Positions 14,810 through 23,368 of a DNA stretch of 29,733 nt are shown in pieces. A program made the position numbers and the translations under genes. The number at the start of each line of letters is the position of its first letter. Within the stretch, counting starts at the first letter, position 1. This DNA comes from Clostridiales bacterium. Lineage in GTDB: Bacteria > Bacillota > Clostridia > Lachnospirales > Lachnospiraceae. The stretch covers positions 1-29,733 of the forward strand of contig JAHZAR010000029.1 of the NCBI GenBank assembly GCA_019423835.1, in the 5' to 3' direction. The notes beneath the pieces were generated by a model. That model searched no databases and was not told where the DNA came from. It was given only the letters and a program-made list of their open reading frames with translations.

Positions 14810-15808
14810 ATGGAGAGAAGAAACAGAAAGAAGGCCTGGTCAGCCAGGCTGGCAATCGCCGCGTTTTTGGGTATGGTGCTTCTGACCGGCTGCCAGAAGG
14901 CGGAGTCCATGTTGGCCGGGATCACCAGCGAGCAGGGCTATGAACTTCCGGAAATCCTGATTGTGGCAATGTCCCAGAAAAATACGTACGAGAAAATCTG
15001 CACGGATCAGATCTGGAGCGTGCAGGTGGATGATTCCGGACAGACCTTTGAGGAGTACACAAAAGACCAGATAAAGAGCTTTATGGACGAGATGAAAACC
15101 ATGAACCTGCTTGCTGAGGACAGGGGAGTCGCGCTGACCAGTGAGGAGAGCGCTGCCATGGATGCGGCGGCAGCGGAGTATCTGGCTGCTCTGACACCGG
15201 AAGATACAGCCTTTATGGGGGTGGATGAGGAGGCCGCCAGAACGGTGTTCCACGATTACTGTCTGGCCAATAAACTGGTAGGTGAGCTGACAGAAGGAAT
15301 GGACATGGAAGTCAGCGACAGCGAGGCTAAGGTGATCGACATTACTGAGGTAAGGGCGGAGGATCAGGAGACGGCTGAGCGGATTCTGGCCGATGTTTCC
15401 GGAGGAGCCTCTCTTGAAAAAGCCGCATCTGCCGAGGAGCTTACAGCCTCTGGGAGAAAGCTGGGAAGGGCTGAGGAGAGCGAGGATTTTGAGTACGCTG
15501 CCTTTGCCCTGGAAACGGGACAGGTGAGTGAGGTGGTGGAGGATAACGGACAGTACTGTGTGATCCGCTGTGATAACGACTACGATGAGGAGGCCACGGC
15601 TCAGAGAAAGGAACAGATCTATGAGGCCAGAAGGGAAAAGGCTTTTCAGGATATTTACGGCAGCTTTAAGGAGGGAATTACCCTCAGAGACTCAGAGAAG
15701 ACCTGGGAGAGCGTAAGTCTTGACGGCGAGCCTCACGCAGTCAGTGCCGACTTCTTTGAGATATACAAAAAGCATGCAGGCGCTTTTGAGACGCCGGGAG
15801 ACAGATAA
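14810..15808 (+). CDS. Lipoprotein with a degenerate parvulin/PrsA-like domain
   Basis: A 332-residue predicted lipoprotein: a basic N-terminus, a hydrophobic stretch and the lipobox LLTGC with C28 as the lipidated residue. A helical SurA_N-like region covers about 60-160. A PpiC-like region follows at about 170-260 (DQETAERILADVSGGASLEKAA ending in SEVVEDNGQYCVIRC). The pattern ALETGQVSEVVEDNGQY matches the end of parvulin domains, but the usual catalytic histidine (AxHIL) is replaced by VIDITEV and the GGDLG motif by GRKLG. It may thus be an extracytoplasmic chaperone without isomerase activity. AAGGAG lies 7 bases before the ATG. The stop overlaps the next start (TAATG), so it is coupled to the GH3 gene and may assist folding of that envelope enzyme. 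Confidence 0.8.
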   Translation: MERRNRKKAWSARLAIAAFLGMVLLTGCQKAESMLAGITSEQGYELPEILIVAMSQKNTYEKICTDQIWSVQVDDSGQTFEEYTKDQIKSFMDEMKTMNLLAEDRGVALTSEESAAMDAAAAEYLAALTPEDTAFMGVDEEAARTVFHDYCLANKLVGELTEGMDMEVSDSEAKVIDITEVRAEDQETAERILADVSGGASLEKAASAEELTASGRKLGRAEESEDFEYAAFALETGQVSEVVEDNGQYCVIRCDNDYDEEATAQRKEQIYEARREKAFQDIYGSFKEGITLRDSEKTWESVSLDGEPHAVSADFFEIYKKHAGAFETPGDR

Positions 15809-17280
15809 TGGATAATGGCAGTTTGAAACAGGCAGAGAGGCCGGAAAAGAAAAAGACCGTCCGCTCAAGAGACAGAAGAAGCCGGAGACGGCGAAGAAGA
15901 AGGAGAAATAACCGCAGGATATGGACAGTTATCCTTCTGGTTGTTCTCTGCGCGGCGGCGTTTGTCGGCGTATTCTGCTTTGCAGGAAAACGAAGAGCTG
16001 AGGCAGGCAGAGAGGAAGCAGGTACTATCCGGCCGGAACGGATTCCGGGGGATGACACAGGGACAGGGCTTGGCGGAAAGGCCCTGGCAGATGGCCCGGG
16101 AGGAGGCACAGAAGACACATCTGAAGGCAGCATATCCGAAGGCAGCACAGTTGAGGCAGCCGGGCAGACAGGCGGAGGCGGCCAGAGGGAAGACTCTCTG
16201 GAGGCCCGGGAGAGGGCAGAGGAGATCCTCGATTCCATGACCCTGGAGGAAAAAATACTGCAGCTTTTTATGGTAACTCCCGAGGCTCTCACCGGATATG
16301 ATGAGGTGTATGCTGCCGGGGAGGCCACAGAGAGTGCCATTGAGCAGTATCCGGTAGGCGGTCTCGTCTATTTCAGTAAGAATCTGCGGAATGAGGCCCA
16401 GACAAAGGATATGCTGACGCGCACGAACCAGTACGCGAAAGAGCGGACGGGTCTTCCCATGCTGCTGGCTGTTGATGAGGAAGGCGGACAGGTCGCCCGT
16501 ATCAGCGGCAGGGAGGGCTTCGCTCTGGATGCCTTTCCGGATATGAGCGACATAGGCGCTCAGGGTGATTCCGGGAAAGCCTATGAGGTAGGGGACGCCA
16601 TCGGTGCTTACCTGGCAGAGCTTGGATTTAACATGGACTTTGCACCGGTGGCCGATGTGCTGACAAACCCGGACAATACGGTGGTAAAAAGGCGTTCCTT
16701 CGGAAGCGATGCAAAGACCGTGGCCAACATGGTAGTGCGGGAGACAGAGGGCCTGAAAAAGCACAAAATCAGCCCCGTTCTCAAGCATTTTCCCGGCCAT
16801 GGAGGTACGGCAGAGGACAGCCATGAGGGGATGGCAGTCATCCACAGAACGGTGGATGAGCTTCTGGAAAATGAGCTGATTCCATTTCAGACAGGGATTG
16901 AGGCAGGCGCCGACTTCGTTATGGTGGGGCACATCAGTGATCCGGAAGCCGTGGGGGATGACCGTCCGGCCGTGTTTTCCAAAACTCTTGTGACCGAGGT
17001 GCTGAGAGATACCCTGAAATTTGACGGGATCATTATCACCGATGCAATGAATATGGGAGCCGTCACCGGGTTCTGCAGCAGCGGCGACGCGGCAGTGAGG
17101 GCGCTGGAGGCAGGAGTGGATATGATCCTCATGCCGGAGGATTTCAAAGCTGCCTGCCAGGGAGTGGAGGAAGCTGTGGAGGCAGGAACCATTGGAGAGG
17201 ATCGGATCGAGGAGTCGGTTTTAAGGATTCTTACTCTGAAGGCAGAAAAGCAGCTCAGCGCGTCGGAAAACCGGGACTGA
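15808..17280 (+). CDS. Membrane-anchored glycoside hydrolase family 3 (beta-N-acetylglucosaminidase, NagZ-like)
   Basis: A 490-residue GH3 enzyme. Residues 18-37 are a run of arginines and asparagines, followed by one transmembrane helix (38-60) and a low-complexity Gly/Glu/Ser/Thr linker to about 130. The catalytic barrel has VDEEGGQVARI (222-232), KHFPGHGGTAEDSHEG (326-341, with the D337/H339 dyad typical of GH3 N-acetylglucosaminidases) and IITDAMNMGA (409-418) with nucleophile D412. Family members remove N-acetylglucosamine from muropeptides or glycans; here the anchor places the enzyme on the outer face of the membrane, suggesting cell-wall turnover. There is no C-terminal GH3_C domain. 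The start codon overlaps the stop of the upstream lipoprotein. Last gene of the operon, followed by a strong terminator. Confidence 0.92.
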   Translation: MDNGSLKQAERPEKKKTVRSRDRRSRRRRRRRRNNRRIWTVILLVVLCAAAFVGVFCFAGKRRAEAGREEAGTIRPERIPGDDTGTGLGGKALADGPGGGTEDTSEGSISEGSTVEAAGQTGGGGQREDSLEARERAEEILDSMTLEEKILQLFMVTPEALTGYDEVYAAGEATESAIEQYPVGGLVYFSKNLRNEAQTKDMLTRTNQYAKERTGLPMLLAVDEEGGQVARISGREGFALDAFPDMSDIGAQGDSGKAYEVGDAIGAYLAELGFNMDFAPVADVLTNPDNTVVKRRSFGSDAKTVANMVVRETEGLKKHKISPVLKHFPGHGGTAEDSHEGMAVIHRTVDELLENELIPFQTGIEAGADFVMVGHISDPEAVGDDRPAVFSKTLVTEVLRDTLKFDGIIITDAMNMGAVTGFCSSGDAAVRALEAGVDMILMPEDFKAACQGVEEAVEAGTIGEDRIEESVLRILTLKAEKQLSASENRD

Positions 17281-17344
17281 GACAGGACAGAAGGCGGGCT
17301 TCAGGCAGAAAAGAAGATAAGACAAGAGAAAGTAACAGAAAATA

Positions 17345-17394
17345 AGAGAAAAAGGAGGCAGGGCAGCCTGGGCGGCCCTGCCTCCTTTTTCTCT
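17345..17394. terminator. Bidirectional terminator between GH3 and M18 genes
   Basis: A perfect 20-bp inverted repeat (17345-17364 and 17375-17394) with a 10-base loop. Its core is GGAGGCAGGGC/GCCCTGCCTCC, flanked by A5 on the left and T5 on the right, so both strands read a GC-rich hairpin ending in a U tract. It serves the converging GH3 (plus) and aminopeptidase (minus) genes. Confidence 0.93.
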
Positions 17395-17457
17395 CTGAAT
17401 TACAATGTTTTTCAGGTGATCGGATGGTTAACTGCCTTTTTTGGCAGAATACCCGTA

Positions 17458-18753
17458 TTAGGCTAACAGGCAGCGGGCCAGCTCAGCCAGGGCCCACTGA
17501 TCCTTTACCCCCATCATCTCGCGGGCAGAGTGCATGGCGAGGATTGCCACGCCTGCGTCCACTGCCGGCATGGTGAGCAGGCAGGAGGAGATGCTTCCGA
17601 GGGTGGAGCCTCCCTTGATGTCAGACCGGTTAGAGAACTTGCGGTAAGGGATGTGGTTCCTGCGGCAGATCCCCTCGATAACGCTGACATGGGAGGCGTC
17701 GGTGGCGTAAGCCTGGCTGACTGCCAGCTTCAGTCCCACGCCGCCGTTTAAAGGAACCCGATCCTTTGGATCGTATTTCTCTCCCTTGTTGGGGTGGTAA
17801 GCGTGAGCTACATCCAGGGAGAGGAGGAAGCCTCCGAACAGGGAGTCTAAAAATTCACTTCTGCTGTAGCCAAGGCTTAAGTAAATTTTTTCCAGAATCC
17901 TGTCTGTCAGAGGGGAGGCAGCGCCCTGCTTTGTACTGCTTCCGATCTCCTCATTGTCATAGAGCGCTGCAACGCTGATTCCGCTTTTTCTGCTGCTGTT
18001 TATAAGACCGCTCAGGCAGGCGTGGACACTCGTCAGGTTGTCCAGGCGCGGAGAGGATAAGAATTCATTGTTTATGCCGAGAACCTGAGGCTCATCGCAG
18101 TTGTAAATGTAGAATTCGTAGTCTAAAATATCCTCCTTTTTCACCTTTAACTCTCCGGCTACCAGCTCAAGGAAGAAGTCGTCCCTGTTCAGGTTTTCAT
18201 CCAGCATGGCGAGGATCGGCTGCATGTCGATCTGCGGATTTAAGGCAACGCCGCTGTTCACTTCGCGGTTAAAATGGATAGCCAGATTTGGAACGGTTAA
18301 CAGAGGGCGCTTAAAATCTACGAGATGTACATGGGGGCTGAACGGATCGTCAGACACGGTGCAGACTTTTCCGGCCATGGAAAGAGGCCGATCCAGCCAG
18401 GTACTTAAGATGGGGCCTCCGTATACGGCCACATTGAGCTTGGCATAGCCCTCAGCGGCAATCTCAGGGGACGGCTTGACCATCAGGCAGGGCCAGTCTG
18501 TGTGGGAAGAGGCAATGCGGAACTTCGGGTGGTTCTCTGCATCCTCTCCTACGGTAAAGCCCACAAGCGTTGTGTCAAAGGCGTTGACGAAATAGCCCTT
18601 TCCTGCCTCGATGGACCACGGTTCGTCCAGCTTAAGCTCAGTAAATCCGCGGCTCTCAAGCAGCTCCATGGAGTAGCGGATCGTATGAAGCGGGGAGACA
18701 CCTGCGCGCAGGAGCTCCATCAGCTCGTTTAAATCATTTGTATACTGTTCCAT
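17458..18753 (-). CDS. M18 family aminopeptidase
   Basis: A 431-residue cytosolic zinc aminopeptidase of the M18 family (aspartyl aminopeptidase/aminopeptidase I type), which trims N-terminal residues from peptides as a large tetrahedral oligomer. Metal and catalytic motifs are ASSHTDWP (H84), SPRLDNL (D238), ALYDNEEIGS (E268, E269), DVAHAYHPN and the C-terminal AMHSARE histidine. Length fits the family. AGGAGG lies 7 bases before the ATG. It is a single-gene unit with its own promoter upstream and shares the bidirectional terminator with the GH3 gene. With the nearby Opp-type importer and other peptidases it probably completes intracellular use of imported peptides. Confidence 0.95.
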   Translation of the reverse strand: MEQYTNDLNELMELLRAGVSPLHTIRYSMELLESRGFTELKLDEPWSIEAGKGYFVNAFDTTLVGFTVGEDAENHPKFRIASSHTDWPCLMVKPSPEIAAEGYAKLNVAVYGGPILSTWLDRPLSMAGKVCTVSDDPFSPHVHLVDFKRPLLTVPNLAIHFNREVNSGVALNPQIDMQPILAMLDENLNRDDFFLELVAGELKVKKEDILDYEFYIYNCDEPQVLGINNEFLSSPRLDNLTSVHACLSGLINSSRKSGISVAALYDNEEIGSSTKQGAASPLTDRILEKIYLSLGYSRSEFLDSLFGGFLLSLDVAHAYHPNKGEKYDPKDRVPLNGGVGLKLAVSQAYATDASHVSVIEGICRRNHIPYRKFSNRSDIKGGSTLGSISSCLLTMPAVDAGVAILAMHSAREMMGVKDQWALAELARCLLA

Positions 18754-18843
18754 TACAGTTCCTCCTATTTTGCAGTCGTGCCCTGCAGTTCAGAAAAAGC
18801 TCCCGGCAGGGGCCTGCTCTGAGTATATACAGGCACATATAAG

Positions 18844-18872
18844 AGTATAAATAAAAGTGCTGCTTTTTGCAA
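18844..18872 (-). promoter_or_regulatory. Promoter of the M18 aminopeptidase gene
   Basis: On the minus strand TTGCAA (18867-18872) and TATACT (18844-18849) are 17 bases apart. Transcription would begin near 18837, about 85 bases before the ATG. Confidence 0.6.
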
Positions 18873-19138
18873 CGGAAAGAAATGAGAAAAGAAGAAAGGC
18901 GGCTGTCGTTCAGTCTGCAGCCGTCCTGCGGGGGTTTCCGCCGCTTTTGCAGCGGGATCCAGGGGCTTACAGGCGCTGAGCGGCAGTTTCATCTTGTAAT
19001 GACCGGGCTGTTCATAGTATACTTGTAGTATCCCTCCGCAGGCGGGAAACCGGAACTGGCGTAAAACGGACAGAAAGCCGAAAGCTGCCGGAAACCGGAT
19101 ACTGCCGCAAAGTACGGCATGAGAAGCGGGGAATATCT
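18873..19138. other. Gene-free spacer with an imperfect direct repeat upstream of the DUF5721-type gene
   Basis: No credible gene or strong promoter was found here. GGAAACCGGA occurs at 19045-19054 and again at 19090-19099, and similarity continues for about 15 bases after each copy (a CTG, CG, AAA, ACGG pattern). A short CGGCTG/CAGCCG hairpin lies at 18900-18923. TAGTAT boxes near 19015 and 19026 could form a weak plus-strand promoter, but no well-spaced -35 accompanies them. Confidence 0.4.
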
Positions 19139-19151
19139 GGAGGAATGAAAA

Positions 19152-19649
19152 ATGGTTGCGCTGCAGACAGACGAGTTAAAGGAATTTACAAGACAGCTTT
19201 TTATCGGAGATACATTTGACCATTTCCTGGTCAGGGAGGTAAAGATTGTGACCTTCAACAGCTTTCAGATAGACGGGCGGATCCGTCCCGGCTACTATTC
19301 CAGCGATGAGGCACAGGTTCGCCAGCTGGAGGACTTTTCTGCGTGGAGTGCCCTCCGCCCTTTCTGCTTTTCCCTGATTAAGGGCAGGCATCTGCCGGAG
19401 AGCTTTCACATTGTGCTGCAGCTCTCTGGCAGGGAAAAGGAGACATTTGTGAGCGGAAGAGCACCCGGCTTTGCTCCCACCGAGGTAAATGGGCTCTATC
19501 TGAACATCCGCTATGAGGACAGAACGCTCACCTGCGTCACAGGAACCTCTGTGAGCCGCTTCACCCTGGACCGTTCGCTGGAACAGGAGTGGGACGGGGC
19601 AGTAAAGGAATTTCTGAAAAAGAAAGGGCTGTCCTTTTTTGAGGTCTAG
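19152..19649 (+). CDS. DUF5721-type protein of unknown function
   Basis: A 165-residue cytosolic protein matching the small DUF5721 family typical of Lachnospiraceae. The recognisable pattern is the N-terminal LKEFTRQLFIGDTFDHFLVREVKI-like start, in which DTFDHFL is strongly conserved. A TFNSFQIDGRI strand follows, and the C-terminus carries GTSVSRFTLDRSLEQEWD. It has no signal peptide or membrane segment and no known catalytic motif. GGAGG lies 8 bases before the ATG. It stands alone between the divergent M18 gene and a bidirectional terminator, so context does not suggest a pathway. The family call is from recall of the sequence pattern, without a search. Confidence 0.85.
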   Translation: MVALQTDELKEFTRQLFIGDTFDHFLVREVKIVTFNSFQIDGRIRPGYYSSDEAQVRQLEDFSAWSALRPFCFSLIKGRHLPESFHIVLQLSGREKETFVSGRAPGFAPTEVNGLYLNIRYEDRTLTCVTGTSVSRFTLDRSLEQEWDGAVKEFLKKKGLSFFEV

Positions 19650-19671
19650 GCCCGGACAGGATAAAAATAAG

Positions 19672-19710
19672 ATCGGACGGACTCTTCAGCCGAGAGTCCG
19701 TCCGATTTTT
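19672..19710. terminator. Bidirectional terminator between DUF5721-type and M14 genes
   Basis: A perfect 14-bp stem (ATCGGACGGACTCT at 19672-19685, AGAGTCCGTCCGAT at 19693-19706) with a 7-base loop is followed by TTTTT on the plus strand. On the minus strand it is followed by CTTATTTTTA, so it can serve both converging genes. Confidence 0.9.
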
Positions 19711-19805
19711 ACTTTCTGCATGTTCTTTATTTTTTCAGCATGTGATTTCGAGGCAGCAGCCGGTGCCGGTCCGTCAGCGCCTGCTCCGGGAGACCCATGG
19801 TTTTT

Positions 19806-20993
19806 TTAGTGAGTGAGAACATACTCGATGACGAGGCCGGGAACAGCCCGGTTCTGTTTCCAGAGGGTTTCATACTCAGAGAAATTCACGGGGCAGGTGG
19901 ATTTTCCCACTTCAATGGTAATGCCGGGAATTGCTTTTTCTCTCTTCTGAATCCAGTCCTTATAGCCGCCAACGCCCTTGCTGCCTAAAATCTGGTAGCC
20001 GTTATTTTTGGAAACCAGCTCCGCCAGCTCCCGGGAAGCCGTCTCCTCACGGTTATTTTCTGTATCCCAGTAGATTACCTGCCCCATTGCGTGATAGCTG
20101 ATGCAGGCGGCAAAGGGATACTGATCCGTGAGAGCTGCCAGCGCCCTGGCCTCCGGCTCAGAGAGAGGGCTTGTACCCTTATAGTCCGTGGAGGACGGAT
20201 GGGAGACGGTATTCAGGCTGTCCCAGCCTGCGTCAAAGTTGTGGTTTAAGTCAACGCCGCGGCCGTTGCTCTTCCAGCGCCTTAAGTAGGAATCATAGTC
20301 AGATGCAGTGCGGCCGTCGGCCCTGTCTGCCTCATAGGCTGTCTTTATCTGGGCCCTCAGCTCCTCAGAGCGGATGCCGTTTTCCCCGTTCTGGCTGATG
20401 GCGGCGCCGTCAGGGTTTACCAGGGGGACAAAGTGTACAGCCACCCGGCCAAGCATCTCGGAGAGGCTTCTGCCCTCAAAGGTTCCTGTATTCTGGTAGG
20501 CCAGGAGGTATTCAAGCTGCTGCATCATCAGAGGTACATTGATATACTCCCTGGCGTGTATGGTTCCCTGGAATAAGATGTGTTCGGAGGCGGACGGATT
20601 GCCGATCATGATGTCATACAGATTTCGTCCGTCTGCCGACTGTCCGATGACATGGACGGTCATCTGGTTCGGATAGCGGTTTTTCAGGGCGTTTATATCC
20701 TGCTCCATCTGTTCATAGCTGTATTTGTCCACCGGCTTTACAATGGGATCAGAGAGACGGCCGTTGTAGTAGTTAGACGCGCTTAAATCAGCCGCTGGTC
20801 CAAGGGCGGCCGGTACCCCCGGCTCATCAGAAGAAACGGTGGCTTCCTCTGCCGGTCCTGCGAGAGCCGGAAAGGAGGCAGCCTGTGAGACGGACAGGGA
20901 CAGAGCCAGAATGCCCGCGAAAAGCGGCAAGCGGGAGCGGCGGTGAGGGACGCCGGATTTTGCTGAGTTCCGTGAATGTGGTGTGTATATCAT
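19806..20993 (-). CDS. Secreted M14 family zinc carboxypeptidase
   Basis: A 395-residue exported peptidase. A basic N-terminus (RNSAKSGVPHRRSR) precedes a hydrophobic core and an AxA-like cleavage region near residues 38-46. The M14 domain begins at about 90 (YSYEQMEQDINAL). The zinc ligands are H146 and E149 in GTIHARE plus H301 in ISYHAMG; R245 in GRGVDLNHNFDAGW and the catalytic E361 in ITIEVGK are kept. This is the set for a carboxypeptidase T/gamma-D-glutamyl-diamino acid peptidase type of enzyme, so it could act on dietary peptides or on cell-wall peptides. The start has GGAGG 7 bases upstream. It has its own strong promoter and a leader of about 110 bases with a hairpin. Confidence 0.94.
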   Translation of the reverse strand: MIYTPHSRNSAKSGVPHRRSRLPLFAGILALSLSVSQAASFPALAGPAEEATVSSDEPGVPAALGPAADLSASNYYNGRLSDPIVKPVDKYSYEQMEQDINALKNRYPNQMTVHVIGQSADGRNLYDIMIGNPSASEHILFQGTIHAREYINVPLMMQQLEYLLAYQNTGTFEGRSLSEMLGRVAVHFVPLVNPDGAAISQNGENGIRSEELRAQIKTAYEADRADGRTASDYDSYLRRWKSNGRGVDLNHNFDAGWDSLNTVSHPSSTDYKGTSPLSEPEARALAALTDQYPFAACISYHAMGQVIYWDTENNREETASRELAELVSKNNGYQILGSKGVGGYKDWIQKREKAIPGITIEVGKSTCPVNFSEYETLWKQNRAVPGLVIEYVLTH

Positions 20994-21060
20994 ATGAGAT
21001 CCTCCGAAATGGCGTGTCAGTATTGTTTATCAGTATCGGTTATGCTTATAAAGAAACAAA

Positions 21061-21100
21061 ACGGCGGTACAGATACAGGCAGGGCTGTTTCAGACGCCGT
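21061..21100 (-). promoter_or_regulatory. Hairpin in the leader of the M14 carboxypeptidase mRNA
   Basis: On the minus strand ACGGCG pairs with CGCCGT across a 28-base loop that itself holds an ACAG/CTGT pair, and the second arm is followed by TTTGTTTCTTT. It starts just after the predicted transcription start and could act as a weak attenuator, but the stem is short. Confidence 0.3.
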
Positions 21101-21109
21101 ACAAAATTT

Positions 21110-21138
21110 ATTATAGAAAGGCTGCAGATAAAAGTCAA
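21110..21138 (-). promoter_or_regulatory. Strong promoter of the M14 carboxypeptidase gene
   Basis: On the minus strand TTGACT (21133-21138) and a perfect TATAAT (21110-21115) are 17 bases apart. Transcription would start near 21103. Confidence 0.8.
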
Positions 21139-21193
21139 TGCAGAGAAGCATGGGCAAAAAAATTGTAAGAAATAGGCCAGAATGCACGTGTTA

Positions 21194-21220
21194 TCAGCAC
21201 TCGATTAAAATGAGTGCTGA
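21194..21220. promoter_or_regulatory. CIRCE element (HrcA operator) upstream of htpG
   Basis: TCAGCACTC-N9-GAGTGCTGA has the exact CIRCE form (consensus TTAGCACTC-N9-GAGTGCTAA), with one change in each arm that keeps the symmetry. It ends 7 bases upstream of the -35 box of the htpG promoter. It marks htpG as a candidate member of the HrcA heat-shock regulon. Confidence 0.9.
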
Positions 21221-21227
21221 TTTTCTA

Positions 21228-21256
21228 TTGACATCTGCTGAAAGGGATACTAAAAT
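21228..21256 (+). promoter_or_regulatory. htpG promoter
   Basis: A perfect TTGACA (21228-21233) and TAAAAT (21251-21256) are 17 bases apart. Transcription would start near 21263, about 75 bases before the ATG. Confidence 0.85.
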
Positions 21257-21337
21257 ATAGAAGGAATTTGAGAGAAGAGACAGGCGGCGATATGCCTGTT
21301 CAGAATCATACAGAATCAGAAAAAAGGAGTGTTATCT

Positions 21338-23338
21338 ATGGCAAAATCAGGCAGTTTATCCATTAACAGCGAAAATATTTTCCCGATTATTAAAAAGTGG
21401 CTCTATTCCGACCACGATATTTTTTACAGAGAGCTGATTTCCAACGGCTGCGATGCCATCACGAAGCTGAAAAAGCTGGAGATGATGGGCGAGTGGGAAA
21501 AACCGGAGGACATGGAGTTTAAAATCCAGGTGACAGTAAATCCAGAGGAAAAGACCATCGTTGTGGAAGACAACGGCATGGGTATGACGGAGGATGAGGT
21601 AGATGAGTACATCAACCAGATCGCGTTCTCCGGAGCTCAGGATTTCCTCAACAAATATAAGGACAAGGCCAACGAGGATCAGATCATCGGACATTTCGGC
21701 CTCGGCTTTTATTCTGCCTTTATGGTGGCAGATAAGGTGACCATCGATTCCCTCTCCTACAGAAAGGACGCCAAGCCGGTTCACTGGGAGTCTGAGGGCG
21801 GCACAGAGTTTGACATGAAGGACGGTGACAAGGAGGGCATCGGTACAAGGATTACCCTCTACTTAAACGAGGACAGCACAGAATTTGCCAATGAATACCG
21901 GGCCAGAGAGGTCATTGAGAAATACTGCTCCTTTATGCCGGTTCCGATCTATCTGACCAATGCCAAGGCTGAGCCGGAGTACGAGACAGTCGAGAAAGAT
22001 GAGTTAAACGAGAAGGACACGATTGTAGAGACGATCGTGGAGGAGGCCAAGACAGAGGAGAAGGAGAAAGAGGACGGAACCAAGGAGGTTGTGGAGGTTT
22101 CTCCTGCCAGAGAGAAATACAAGATTTTAAAGAGGCCGGTATCCTTAAGCGATGTAAACCCGCTCTGGAACAAACACCCCAATGAGTGTACAGAGGAGGA
22201 GTACAAGACCTTCTACCGCAAGGTATTTATGGATTATAAGGAGCCCCTGTTCTGGATTCACCTGAATATGGACTACCCCTTCAATTTAAAGGGAATTCTC
22301 TACTTCCCGAAGATCAACATGGAGTATGAGAGCATTGAGGGAACCATCAAGCTCTACAACAATCAGGTATTTATCGCCGACAACATCAAGGAAGTCATTC
22401 CGGAATTCCTGATGCTCTTAAAGGGTGTTATCGACTGTCCGGATCTGCCGTTAAACGTATCCAGAAGCGCCCTTCAGAACGACGGTTTTGTGAAGAAGAT
22501 TTCCGATTACATCACGAAGAAGGTGGCAGACAAGCTGTCCGGCATGTGCAAGACAGACAGAGAAAATTATGAGAAATACTGGGACGATATCAGCCCGTTT
22601 ATCAAGTTCGGCTGTCTGAGAGACGAGAAGTTCGCCGAGAAGATGGATGAGTACATTATCTTTAAGAACCTGGACGGCAAGTATCTGACACTTAAGGACT
22701 ACCTGGAGGCAGCAAAGGAAAAGCATGAAAATAAGGTATTTTATGTGACAGATGAGAAGGAGCAGAGCCAGTACATCAACATGTTCCGCGAGGAGAAGCT
22801 GGACGCAGTCATTCTGACGCATAATATCGACAATCCGTTTATCACCCATGAAGAGCAGAAGCATGAGGGAGTGAAGTTCCTGCGGATTGACGCTGATGTC
22901 AATGAGATGTTTAAGGAAGAGGTGAAGGAGGAGGACAAGGAGGCTCTGGAGCAGGAGGCCAAGACTCTGACTGAGACCTTCCGCAAGGCCCTCGGAAACG
23001 ACAAGCTGGAGGTAAAGGTGGAGAAGCTGAAGAACGAATCTGTCTCCTCCATGATCACAGTGGCCGAGGAGACACGCCGTATGCAGGAAATGATGAAGAT
23101 GTACAATATGTACGGCATGGATCCGTCTATGTTCGGCGGTACAGGCGAGGTTCTGGTATTAAATGCCAACAACAGCCTTGTGAAGTACGTGTTAGAGCAC
23201 GGCGAGGGAGAGGAAACGCCGGTAATCTGTGAGCAGCTCTATGATCTGGCCCTCTTAAGCCATGGCAGTTTAAGTCCGGAGAGGATGACAAAGTTCATTG
23301 CCAGAAGCAATGAGATTATGGCAAAGCTCGCAAAATAG
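21338..23338 (+). CDS. htpG: HtpG, Hsp90-family molecular chaperone
   Basis: A 666-residue Hsp90 chaperone, an ATP-driven dimeric cytosolic folding factor. The GHKL ATPase motifs are visible: RELISNGCDA (31-40, E32 and N36), DNGMGMT (78-84) and GHFGLGFYSAF (118-128). The middle domain includes PLFWIHLNMDYPFNLKGILYFP and LPLNVSRSALQND with the catalytic-loop arginine. A very acidic segment at about 211-258 (rich in Glu, Lys and Asp) looks like an enlarged charged linker. This makes the protein about 40 residues longer than common HtpG. The start at 21338 has AAGGAG 8 bases upstream. It is a single-gene unit with a CIRCE site, a consensus promoter and a strong terminator. Confidence 0.97.
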   Translation: MAKSGSLSINSENIFPIIKKWLYSDHDIFYRELISNGCDAITKLKKLEMMGEWEKPEDMEFKIQVTVNPEEKTIVVEDNGMGMTEDEVDEYINQIAFSGAQDFLNKYKDKANEDQIIGHFGLGFYSAFMVADKVTIDSLSYRKDAKPVHWESEGGTEFDMKDGDKEGIGTRITLYLNEDSTEFANEYRAREVIEKYCSFMPVPIYLTNAKAEPEYETVEKDELNEKDTIVETIVEEAKTEEKEKEDGTKEVVEVSPAREKYKILKRPVSLSDVNPLWNKHPNECTEEEYKTFYRKVFMDYKEPLFWIHLNMDYPFNLKGILYFPKINMEYESIEGTIKLYNNQVFIADNIKEVIPEFLMLLKGVIDCPDLPLNVSRSALQNDGFVKKISDYITKKVADKLSGMCKTDRENYEKYWDDISPFIKFGCLRDEKFAEKMDEYIIFKNLDGKYLTLKDYLEAAKEKHENKVFYVTDEKEQSQYINMFREEKLDAVILTHNIDNPFITHEEQKHEGVKFLRIDADVNEMFKEEVKEEDKEALEQEAKTLTETFRKALGNDKLEVKVEKLKNESVSSMITVAEETRRMQEMMKMYNMYGMDPSMFGGTGEVLVLNANNSLVKYVLEHGEGEETPVICEQLYDLALLSHGSLSPERMTKFIARSNEIMAKLAK

Positions 23339-23368
23339 AACTAGGTAAGCAGAATACAGGACAGACAG

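Noticed and set aside
15865..16932. Long minus-strand open frame opposite the GH3 gene
   Set aside because: The plus strand encodes all GH3 motifs; the antisense product has no coherent domain and lacks a start signal.
21061..21100. A known riboswitch in the M14 leader
   Set aside because: The leader has only a short hairpin and no conserved motif of a riboswitch class that I recognise.
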